From positions 1,025,501 through 1,089,500 of the forward strand of contig JAOTON010001526.1 in NCBI GenBank assembly GCA_034440635.1: a DNA stretch of 64,000 nt, in the 5' to 3' direction. The DNA comes from Lepas anatifera. Lineage: Eukaryota > Arthropoda > Thecostraca > Lepadidae. The position numbers and the translations under genes were made by a program. Below are positions 35,477 through 45,440 of the stretch, piece after piece; the first letter of the stretch is position 1, and each line of letters starts with the position of its first letter. Under the pieces are notes generated by a model. That model saw nothing but the letters and a program-made list of their open reading frames with translations. It had not been told where the DNA came from and searched no databases.

Positions 35477-37334
35477 CAGGGTTGTCAAGTTTTTTTCCCG
35501 CGGAAAAGGTCGAACCGAGTTAGGAAAAGGGCCAAAGAGGGACAAAACTTTATTTTACTAAAACAGCCAAATGAATACCACAGAAACCAGATTTGAGGAT
35601 AAAACAGCCCCTTGCGGTAGACATAAGCCCACAGAAAAACTAATTGTATCACTGTTTAAAACTAATTGTTGACAGTTTGATATCGACTTGACACGATATT
35701 TTTTAAGCACACTACTGATTTAATAGGAAGCCGGGGCTGCCCTTCCAGTCCCGTGTGACTATCAAATGGTTATCCACATTACCAGAACATTTATTAGCAT
35801 CATTAACCCTCGCCCCACCGGGGGCATCGATGGCCCCCTAAGGTTTTTTTCGGGATAGCAGAAAAACGACGAAACGCAGGACCACGTTTAAGAGCTCTAT
35901 CTCTCACCCCATCATTTTCACACCATCCCTGAAATTGTTTACCCCAAGTCACCCAAGGTCTGGTCACCAGGCCAGGTCAACCAAGGTCACATCACTTCAA
36001 CTTTTGAGCCCTATAAGAGTTACGTTTCTCAATCGATCGATCTGAAACTTCCTACAGTTTATGGCCCCGCCAGGGTCTACAAGGTGTATATCCGGGATTT
36101 TTCAATTTCGTGACCTAAGGTCAGGTCACGAGGTGACCTCTCCCATTGACAAAGCATGGGAAAAAGCTGTCTTATGATCTAAAAGCCACAAAAACGATTG
36201 CAAGTGCTCGGCTTGCTCAGAAAAGCGTTCTTGGACACCCTTTTAGGATCCCAGGGGTCATATTTTCCATTTCACTTCTCCAAGGTCATCGAAGGTCACC
36301 AGGGGTCAAAAACAGTATTTTGGCAATAACTTTTAACCTAATTAAGCTAGAGCGTTGAATCAAACACCATCGTATATGCCTCAACACTAGCTTTCATTTG
36401 ATATACGACAAGATTACTTTCTGACCTTTGATGACCTCAGGTCATATGAGGTCACGAGGTGACCTCTGGAGGTCAAAACACTGGCGGGAGATCATTACGT
36501 TCTGCATAGCGAAGGAAGGGCTGGCATTTTCCTATCCAATGTAGTTTACCAGATCTCAATAGCTCAATGGCATAAGAGTTATGCCCAGTTTTCTTGAGCA
36601 TTGCATATTTGAGTGAAAATAGCCTATCGTGACCTAACTTGACCTCTGGAGGTCAAAATATTGACCTGAGCGCTTAAACATGTGAAGTAATTTCTTACTG
36701 AATTCACGCGAGCTTTCTAATGCACTTTGCAGATTTGCGTTAACCCCCATATTTTCGGATAGAGGGGGAGGCATCGATGGCCCCGGTGGGGCGAAGGTGG
36801 CGCCGGACCCCCGGTGGGGCGCGGGTTAATCATGTTGGCCACACCACTCCCCGCTAACATTTAATGTTTTCTCTTTTTTCCAACTATGCATTTTTTTGCT
36901 CTTGATTAGTGGCGGATCTAGGATATTGGTAAGTGGGGGAGTGCGGAGCCTCAGAGGACGCACTTTTTCATCAACTTTTCACCCAAAGGGTGCCTATAGT
37001 ATCGTATCCTTTGCGTCCGGTTTCCGGCGACCATCATTTTTCTGGATCGTGTTTTTAACAAAGTTATTTCCCTCCCTCCCACCACCATATCAGTTTGTCT
37101 GCTGCCCTGCTGCTTTTTCGGTGTCAGAATATCGTATTCAAGAGCGGAAGAGGTCAAAAAGAAATAATATTCATACAAGGGACAGACCAGAAATAGCTTA
37201 GGTGCCAGCTGCTTGAAAAGGGGGAAAATGGCCAGATTCCAAGAAAGGGCCAACTGAAAAAATTGCGGGTCCAAACACGACAAAAGACCCAATTCGAGAT
37301 ATTTGGCCACAAAATTGCCAACCTGGCAGCCCTG
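35477..37334. mobile_element. hAT-type element B, nested in A
   Basis: CAGGGTTGTCAAGTT at the left and AACCTGGCAGCCCTG at the right match in 12 of 15 inverted positions. The flanking 8-mers ATGCTGCC and ACGCTACC agree at six of eight positions, consistent with an old duplication. It hosts the TTAA element at 35803-36829. A fragment of the same family is probably present near 840-1020, and the end CTGGCAACCCTG recurs at about 57740. Confidence 0.6.
35803..36829. mobile_element. TTAA-flanked, piggyBac-like non-autonomous element, 1027 bp
   Basis: Starts TTAACCCTCGCCCC and ends GGGGCGCGGGTTAA. It aligns along its full length with the copy at 29941-30885, which is shorter through small deletions. 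It contains well over a dozen AGGTCA/TGACCT half-sites, including the direct-repeat arrangement AGGTCATATGAGGTCA and the palindrome-like AGGTCACGAGGTGACCT near 36440-36465. No coding capacity. It is the innermost layer of a three-deep insertion stack. Confidence 0.82.
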
Positions 37335-37550
37335 ACGCTACCACAATGTATTCCAAATGAAAAGGTTATTTTCTTATTTTTCTCGATGATTGTGGCAAGG
37401 TAAGCAAATTCCTAAAGTATCGAAACAAGTGGTTTATAGGCTAAATCGAGACAAGTTTTTACGTACATACCTACTATGATGTGTGGTTGTTGCTGTCAAA
37501 ATCATCTAGAGAATGTAGTACAAAAACCAGTCAATAATTTTTTAGGCTTA

Positions 37551-37616
37551 CCGTCGCTCCAACTGTCAGGGTTATATGGCGTCGCCAACTCTTTCCCTGT
37601 TGAAAGGGTTTCTCGG
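37551..37616 (-). repeat. 3' tail of the SINE family
   Basis: On the minus strand, GAGAAACCCTTTCAACAGGG through GCGACGCCATATAACCCTGA and GTTGGAGCGACGG match the tail of the full-length SINE at 32941-33120. The head is missing. Confidence 0.75.
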
Positions 37617-37774
37617 GGGCCAGTTCTATGATTCTGACGAAGGGCTGTGGCCGAATATATAATCTCTCCCAATTGTCAACATCGGGGAATCGATGAGAAA
37701 GGCCAGATAACAACTTATCGACTTTACAGAACAAATTGATGTAGCGATCTCACTATAAATTTAACGTATGCTAC

Positions 37775-38018
37775 AACACACAACAAGCGTCGGAAAAGTG
37801 GGACCAGGGGACCTGCCCCCCCACCCACTTTTTTATCAGAAATTTTCTGATATAAGTCAAAATGGGAGAAAACCGAAAATTTGTATAACCAGCCGCTGCG
37901 GAAGGCAACGAGGACCCCAAATTCGAAGAATTTTTGGTACGAACGTGGTAAGTTTTTCGTCAGCATCAGGTTGAAATTTGGCTGGCCCCTCACTTTTTTG
38001 CCGCTGGTGACGTTTATG
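37775..38018. mobile_element. MITE, 244 bp, 8-bp duplication TATGCTAC
   Basis: The exact 8-mer TATGCTAC stands at 37767-37774 and 38019-38026. The right end GGTGACGTTTATG and the interior (TTTTCTGATATAAGTCAAAA, CAGCCGCTGCGGAAGGCA) match the sharper copy at 59752-59987. The left end is eroded. It is inserted in hAT element A. Confidence 0.75.
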
Positions 38019-38590
38019 TATGCTACCACCACAATAATAAATAAAAAGGCTAAGCACTTCACACCGCCAAACCCGCGACCAGTCTTACGCGCTTTGACTA
38101 CACCGTGTTCCGTCTAATCTACGAACGAGCTCTAAGCGCTCACAACTGACCGCGTGTGAAATGAGAGCATCATACAATCTCACGATTCTGGTTGGGGTAT
38201 GGGCTTCCGGTCAGATAGAACATGATGTTTGATTGGTTGTAGGCCAGCGTTCATCTCCAGCGTTGTGATTAGCTGATGCTGAGGCTGCTTTCGCCGGGAT
38301 TTCCCGTAACTACGCGCTTTGTTTCGTCTTCGCACGATGGAGGAGACAGCCACGGTTGAACATTTTTTAACACAATTTTTTGTGAATTACCAATTTGGCA
38401 CCAGGAATAAAAATAAAGTAATATTATCGGGTGGTGTTTTGTCTTATTTTCGTTAGGTGAGTTTGCATTTGTTGAAGTTTAAGTCATCTCCTGTCCATTT
38501 CACTGGGGGCCAATTTCCGGGCACTGGGGGGGATTTCGGCCGACTGGGGGGGCAAATGGCCCCCCAGTTAACATGTTAAAAAATGGCCTG

Positions 38591-38760
38591 CCCTGTATCC
38601 CTGTGTTCAGACAGACCCAGTGCCCCTGTGTTCAGACTGACTCAGTGCCCCTGTTTTCAGACTGACCCAGTGCCCCTGTATTCAGATAGACCCTGTATCC
38701 CTGTGATTAGATTGACTCCGTACCCCAGTGTTCAGACTGACCCAGTACCCCAGTGTTTAG
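38591..38760 (+). repeat. 25-bp minisatellite, middle fragment
   Basis: About seven units between two hAT insertions. The last bases GTGTTTAG are the left target duplication of the element that begins at 38761. Confidence 0.88.
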
Positions 38761-40766
38761 CAGAGGTGCAGAAAGTATGCTGGCTGTCACAAACTCAATG
38801 CGATGTATGCCTCCTCTGTCACAAAAAGCTGGAAATGATAATTGTATACTTGAATATTATTTCCAATATGCTGAATGTCATCTACCTGTCTCTTACTTTT
38901 TGCAACAGACAAGGTTCAAGCACCAAGCCATTACTGCATGAAAGTATTAAACTTTGTTGTCATTTTTAGATCATGTTTATGTTTTGGAAGGAAAATTTCC
39001 AATTATGGATCATTGTTTCCAGTAATGGGATCATAACTTTTATTGGCAACTCTGACTGCAGTTTCCCCTAATGACATGCATTTCCCTTTTTGAAAAAGTT
39101 TCCATTTTTGGAAGGAGTGTTTCCAATTATGGTACATTTCCTCATGATTAAATGTGGCAATTATCATGAAAATAATTATTATTGGGAACTAATCAATCAA
39201 TGGGAGCGTGCACCTACACACAATTGGGAACCCTGATCACAGCTTCCCCCCCACTGAACTTCTATCTCACATATCAACAAAAGGGACAAAAATGTCAATG
39301 TCAACATAGGATTTGGATCTACCTAAAATGTGTTGGTAAAGTGGACCTTAGGTAGCATTTTTTATAGACAGATCAAATGCTTAAAATTTTCCCCCAACAC
39401 CTGATTATCACCTGCCTGTTCATTCCTTCTTGCAGTAAAAACTCTGAGGCAACTACCCTGCATAGATGTAACATTATGTCTATTGGCCTAATAGGTACCT
39501 ACAGAGGTATTGGAAGTCTCATACCAAAGAAAGATCCAGTGTAGTCAAAGTCCTGCTTTAACTCCATGTAGTTCAGGTCCTGTGTGTTGCTTACCACCAC
39601 TGGTAGTAAGCAACACACCCCTAACCAGCGTTTTTCAAAGTCTCTTTCTTTCTAAGATTTTCTGTGATTTCCTGAGATGAGAAGGGGGTCTACTAGACCC
39701 CCTCCAGTGCACGTTAGTGTGTGTTTTAACACTTTGTGGAGGACTGCATTGGCATACATTTGCTATCTATACAATATTGACATGATAATTTGATCATGAA
39801 ATCTCACCTGAATTACTGTTGTTGCCAGTCTGTTGCTGGCGCCAACTCTCCCAACTTCCTCCAGCTCCAAATCTACCTAACCAATCTTGATCTAGGGCAC
39901 GAATAAAGGTAAGGCACAAGCAAGCTAAGGAATGAAAAACCAAGTTTGATATGTGAAAGTGCATCAGTCTCAAAGTAGCCTACATTCATCTTAGATTAGC
40001 CATGGGCAGCACTATTTATTCCAGCCAGTTTTAGCCTGCACTTATCTCAGATATACCCCAAAAACATGCCCTAAAAAAAGTGGCTTCCCACCTGTGTACA
40101 TTTTTTGGCAGGCTCTACATCAAATAAACATTATGAACTTGTCTTGTCGCTGTTGCGTAGTTTAGGTAGACTTGCTGCCCAGCTATGTTTATTTCTTTCA
40201 CTCATTTAGTACTTTTCTTAGTAGCTTTTAGGCGTACTTAATACTAAATTCAAAGAAATAGGGACCGCTAAATCGAAGAGACTCAAACTTTAAATATTAT
40301 TTAACCTGACAAAATGGACAGAAAAATACTTGATAACGTATTTTCGTTATCTTTAATGCCTTAAATATGGCTACAATCATGTATTTCTCGAAAAAATTGA
40401 CTGTCACATTTCGGGCATCTAGGCGGCAACTTTCTGGCAACTACTAACAATCGGCACCATTGGGCTGCATGTTAAAATCTGGCAACTGTGACAGCGGTTT
40501 CCGGGTTTTCTGCAGCTGGGGTCTCTCGTTTTAGTAGAAACTGAACACAGTACCAATATTGTATCACTGATGGTACGCTGTGCAATTGAAGAACAGAGTT
40601 GCTAAATTAAATTTATCGCTACACGCTTCATTCTGTATTTCGAAAATATGCGGTTTGATTTTGAACCATACCGTCACGATCGCTATTTTCTCACACTTAT
40701 GTACCTCAATTTTCATAAATGTGTCACAAACCCCAGTAGCCGAGTTGGCAAGTTTCTGCACCTCTG
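38761..40766. mobile_element. hAT-type element C, 2006 bp, inserted in the minisatellite
   Basis: CAGAGGTGCAGAAA and TTTCTGCACCTCTG are a perfect 14-bp terminal inverted repeat. The exact 8-bp duplication GTGTTTAG (38753-38760 and 40767-40774) is a variant of the minisatellite sequence, which shows the array existed before the insertion. There is no transposase frame. The ends resemble those of the element at 1305-3052. Confidence 0.9.
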
Positions 40767-42880
40767 GTGTTTAGACTGGCCCAGTACCCCAGTGTTCAGA
40801 CTGACCCTGTACCCTGGTGTTCAGACTAGCCCTGTACCCCAGTGTTCAAACTGGCCCAGCACCCCAGTGTTCAGACTGACCCAGTACCCCAGTGTTTAGA
40901 CTGACCCTGTACCCTGGTGTTCAGATTAGCCCTGTACCCCAGTGTTCAGACTAGCCCTGTACCACAGTGTTCAGACTGACCCAGTACCCCAGTGTTCAGA
41001 CTGACCCTGTACTCTGGGTGTTCAGACTGACCCCGTATCTCAGTGTTCAGACAACCCAGTACCCCAGTGTTCAGACTAACCCTTTAGCCTGGTGTTCAGA
41101 CTAACCCTTTAGCCTGGTGTTCAGACTAGCCCTGTACCCCAGTGTTCAGACTAGCCATGTAACCCAGTGATCAGACTGACCCTGTACCACAGTGTTCAGA
41201 CTGACCCTGTACCACAGTGTTCAGACTGCCCTGTACCCCAGTGTTCAGACTGGCTCTGTGCCCCAGTGTTCAGACAGACCCTGTATCCCGGTGTTCAGAC
41301 TGACCCAGTACCCCAGTGTTCAGACTGGCCCTGTGCCCCAGTGTTCAGACAGACCCAGTACCCCGGTGTTCAGACTGACCCAGTACCCCAGTGTTCAGAC
41401 TGACCCTGCACCCTGGTGTTCAGACTGACCCAGTACCCCAGTGGTCAGACTGACCCTGTACCCCAGTGTTCAGACTGACCCTGCACCCTGGTGTTCAGAC
41501 TGACCCTGTACCCCAGTGGTCAGACTGACCCTGTACCCCGGTGTTCAGACTGACCCAGTACCCCAGTGTTTAGACTGACCCTGTACCCTGGTGTTCAGAC
41601 TAGCCCTGTACCCCAGTGTTCAGACTAGCCCTGTACCACAGTGTTCAGACTGACCCAGTACCCCAGTGTTCAGACTGACCCTGTACCCTGGTGTTCAGAC
41701 TGACCCTGTATCTCAGTGTTCAGACGACCCAGTACCCCAGTGTTCAGACTAACCCTTTAGCCTGGTGTTCAGACTAGCCCTGTACCCCAGTGTTCAGACT
41801 AGCCATGTAACCCAGTGATCAGACTGACCCAGTACCACAGTGTTCAGACTGACCCTGTACCCCGGTGTTCAGACTGACCATGTGCCCCAGTGTTCAGACA
41901 GACCCTGTACCCCAGTGTTCAGACTGACCCTGCACCCCGGTGTTCAGGCTAGCCCTGTACTCCAGTGTTCAGACTGACCCTGTACCCCGGTGTTCAGACT
42001 GACCATGTGCCCCAGTGTTCAGACAGACCCTGTACCCCGGTGTTCAGACTGACCCAGTACCCCAGTGTTCAGACTGACCCTGCACCCCGGTGTTCAGGCT
42101 AGCCCTGTACCCCAGTGTTCAGACTGACCCTGTACCCCGGTGTTCAGACTGACCATGTGCCCCAGTGTTCAGACAGACCCTGTACCCCGGTGTTCAGACT
42201 GACCCAGTAGCCCAGTGTTCAGACTGACCCTGTACCCCGGTGTTCAGACTGACCCTGTACCGCAGTGTTCAGACTGGCTCTGTGCCCCAGTGTTCAGACA
42301 GACCCTGTATCCCGGTGTTCAGACTGACCCTGCACCCCGGTGTTCAGACTGACCCTGTGCCCCAGTGTTCAGACAGACACTGTACCCCAGTGTTCAGACT
42401 GGCTCTGTGCCCCAGTGTTCAGACAGACCCTGTATCCCGGTGTTCAGGCTAGCCCTGTACCCCAGTGTTCAGACTGACCCTGTACCCCGGTGTTCAGACT
42501 GACCCTGCACCCCGGTGTTCAGACTGACCCTGTGCCCCAGTGTTCAGACAGACACTGTACCCCAGTGTTCAGACTGACCCTGCACCCCGGTGTTCAGGCT
42601 AGCCCTGTACCCCAGTGTTCAGACTGACCCTGTGCCCCAGTGTTCAGACAGACCCAGTACCCCGGTGTTCAGACTGACCCAGTACCCCGGTGTTCAGACT
42701 GACCCTGTACCCCAGTGTTCAGACTGACCCTGCACCCTGGTGTTCAGACTGACCATGTACCCCAGTGGTCAGACTGACCCTGTACCCCAGTGTTCAGACT
42801 GACCCTGCACCCTGGTGTTCAGACTGACCCTGTACCCCAGTGGTCAGACCGACCCTGTACCCCGGTGTTCAGCCTGACCC
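40767..42880 (+). repeat. 25-bp minisatellite, main array (about 85 units)
   Basis: Head-to-tail 25-bp units with the core AGTGTTCAGACTGACCC, followed by TGTACCCC or variants (GACCCAG, AGCCCTG, GTGCCCC, GCACCCT). Blocks are themselves duplicated: 40890-41130 recurs about 674 bp later, and a 150-bp, six-unit period is visible at 41930-42230. Open frames on the + strand result from the TGA in the unit often being TGG or AGA; 25 is not a multiple of three, so the peptide cycles through three frames, and I do not regard it as coding. The last unit ends 18 bp before exon 3. Confidence 0.95.
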
Positions 42881-42898
42881 TGGACCGCCGTTTTGCAG

Positions 42899-43042
42899 GC
42901 CCCCTGGTGAGCGGCCTGGTCAACAGGTACGGCTGCAGACCCTGCTGTATCGCCGGCGCCTTCGTCGGCGGGGCTGGCTTTGTGCTCAGCACCTTTGCAC
43001 AAAATGTGGAAACCATGTACGTCACCATCGGAATTATCCTCG
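42899..43042 (+). CDS. SLC16-type transporter, coding exon 3
   Basis: Starts after CCGTTTTGCAG and ends at the donor CTCG|GTAAGT. It is 144 bp, phase 1 on both sides. It encodes codons 97-144: GPLVSGLVNRYGCRP, the rest of TM2 and the conserved TM2-TM3 loop with R-Y-G-C-R, then IAGAFVGGAGFVLSTFA (TM3) and the start of TM4 (MYVTIGIIL). The upstream intron is minisatellite to within 18 bp of the acceptor. A YTNAY-like CTGACC, 30 bp upstream of the AG, is supplied by the last repeat unit. Confidence 0.93.
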
Positions 43043-45062
43043 GTAAGTGCCACCAACTAACGAAGTTCCCAGGAGCCTGGAGCACTAGAAAGCTTTGGAA
43101 GCTCACTTACTCGAAGCATGTGTTTTATATAACGTCAAGACGTCATGGTAAAAGCGTTACAGTGGTGTGGCTTGGGCTTTTGCATGTTATCTAGCAAAAA
43201 CTAGATGTTAAGATTCCAATACGCGGTTATACACAGAAGCAGATCCACTGGGATCAAATCCGGACATGGCCTCCAAAGTAATTCAACTTTATCCACTTTT
43301 AGCCTGCTTTAGCCAATTTTTAGGAAACAAGTTGTGAGGCTTATGCAGGATTGTGAATAGATGTAAAATTTTTTCGTGACTTCACTCGAGTTGGCATCCT
43401 CCAGGCATGGTTAAGATCCATCTCTGATTACACAAATCCAGATGGCAATACCAGTAAAAGTAATTTGCTTGAGCTAATCGGAATCGTGTTTCCCTAAATT
43501 TGAAACAGCAGGCTCACTTTGTACAAGTGTTCAAACATACATAGGACATACATAGGTTACTGCGGCAACTGCCAAATCGCAGTAACCGGAAATGTGGGGT
43601 GCTCAGAATTGGATAACTCTGAGAGCCCAACAAAAGAGTTTGAACACGTACTGAACTTGAGAACATTTACGTAGGATTAAAATTAAAAAAACTTTCCGGA
43701 ATTTAAGAAAAACGTTATCACAATTATCAACCTAATATGCACTTAACTGCCATATTCTTCATATGGCTTCGGGATGATTTGATGCCCACGTTTCAGTGGA
43801 TGAGTACGTCTCATAAGGGCTGGTGGATATCGTAGCAGATGGTTCGATGCCGTGATACTCAATGTGACCTTCATGTGATTTGACCCGATCATTGTGATGG
43901 ATTCAAATGACCAATGTATCTACTTATTGCTTAAATTCATACATATATTGTGCACTTGTACACTTGGGATAAAACCAAAAAACACAGAAATGAGATGAGG
44001 CATGGCGATAAAGCCCAAACGAGCGAGTGATGATAACGTGAGGGTAAAACATGAGGGTTTAACATCCCAATGAGCGATTGACGCTCCTGCATAGCAATAT
44101 GATGTCCCAACCACTGATGAATGCAATTGCACATACACTTGTTTTTATGTAGGCATGCATGTATGTATGTACCTATGCAAACACATTCCTTGGACGGATC
44201 AGGGCCGGATCTAGCAAGTTTGTTGGGGGGGAATCTATGTCGGCAAGCAAAAAATGAAGATAAGATAAAAGAAGAATAAAATGGCGCGCGGGGAAGGTGG
44301 CTGCCGTCAGGCGGTGAACTTTTTTCACCTCCAAAAAGATACCATGCGAATGGACAAAAACGCTTAAAATGATATTCACTGACAAAAGGCACGTTCTCCC
44401 AATTGATAAATTATGGGGGGAGGGGCAGGAATTATGGTTTGGGGAGGGTGGCAGGAAAAGAGGGTGTGACCCCTACATTCCACGTTGGGGAGTGTGCATG
44501 GCTGAACTGCCCTCGCCTCTTGAATCCATCCAACCCTTACCATCCAGCCCCGGAAAATGATTGATTGCCACCTCTGTCGAAGAATAACCCTGCACATGAC
44601 GTGCTGCTCAGTGGTCAGCACATGATATGATACCCCATTCGGTGGATGGGTGAGCCTCCAGACCTTCAAGCTGCAGCTGATTGGTGTCTTTGCTCAGGAC
44701 GCGATGTCCCAGAGGTCGATGGACGACCCCACCATGGTTTTTATGGATGTCTGTCTCCCTATGCGCTGGCGGATTGATGCATTCGGAACAAGGTGATTTT
44801 TGTTGACAAAAAAGTAAAATGCAAGGAATTTTGAAGCATCCTAGGTCAAACAGCTGAAATCGTTGCTTGTGTACCTTTGTTTTATGGTGTATCAGCACAA
44901 AATTTGATATCCTCACGGTTAATAGATGCCCAAGAATACCGGGATCCTTCTGCATAGGATTCATTGCGACGGATATCAAATCGTGTGCAGGGGCAGCCGG
45001 GAGTTTTTAAGCTTTACTTGGCAGAATGCAATCTCCGTTTAACAGGTCTGACAAATCTATCC

Positions 45063-45440
45063 AGGGGGCGCGGTAGCGGAGCGGTCAGCGCAGGGGCGTA
45101 GCCAAGGGGGGGCGGTAGGGACAGCCGCCCCCCGCCCCCTGAGGATACGATTCTGTAACAAGCAGGGCCCTTTTTTACCCCATCAGGGCCATTTTGGCGC
45201 TGTCGCAGGGGCCCTTTTCGGGGCGCCACACCCCCCCCCCCGAGCGAAATGCTTTGGCTACGCCCCTGGGGCAGCGCAGCTGGCTTCTATGCAGTTGACC
45301 CGGGTTCAAGGCCCAGCGGCTTCCTTGAACAAGGAGCAACCTGGCTCCCGAGAAACCCTTCCAACAGGGGAAGAGTCGGCGACGTCATACGACCCTGGCA
45401 GGTGGTGCGTCTGTCAGCCCCAAAAAATATTACAAATATA
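45063..45440 (+). mobile_element. tRNA-derived SINE split by a MITE
   Basis: The A-box region GCGGTAGCGGAGCGGTCAGC lies at 45070-45089. After the MITE the SINE continues GCAGCTGGCTTCTATG, the B box GGGTTCAAGGCCC, then the family tail AGAAACCCTTCCAACAGGGG through GACGTCATACGACCCTGGCA. Without the MITE and one copy of its duplication the head has normal tRNA spacing. The internal polymerase III promoter is therefore broken. Confidence 0.8.
45091..45268. mobile_element. hAT-type MITE, 178 bp, inside a SINE
   Basis: CAGGGGCGTAGCCAA and TTTGGCTACGCCCCTG are near-perfect terminal inverted repeats. The 8-mers GGTCAGCG (45083-45090) and GGGCAGCG (45269-45276) differ by one base. The interior is made of GC-rich self-complementary blocks such as GGGCCC and TTTTGGCGC. 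A likely relative is at 8688-8961. Confidence 0.85.

Larger units (their letters stand above)
35315..38590. mobile_element. hAT-type element A, 3276 bp, inserted in the minisatellite
   Basis: Left end CAGGGCATTTTTTAA and right end TTAAAAAATGGCCTG form a terminal inverted repeat, with a diverged extension through CAGTGGGGGGCATTT against its partner. The exact 8-bp duplication CCCTGTAT, itself part of a minisatellite unit, lies at 35307-35314 and 38591-38598. The interior contains later insertions: element B (35477-37334), a TTAA element, a SINE tail and a MITE. No transposase frame is visible. Confidence 0.85.
27031..42898 (+). other. Intron 2 of the transporter gene (15.9 kb)
   Basis: Bounded by GTACGA and TTTTGCAG. 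It is almost entirely repeats and nested transposons, listed separately. The stretches 28700-29900, 30900-32590 and 33900-35090 show no gene or element I can support. The last 2.1 kb before exon 3 is a minisatellite. Confidence 0.85.

Noticed and set aside
41167..42452. Plus-strand repeat frames (VQTDPVPQCSD type) in the 25-bp array
   Set aside because: The repeat unit is not a multiple of three and contains TGA in one phase; the open stretches depend on scattered TGG and AGA variants. No start or splice context.
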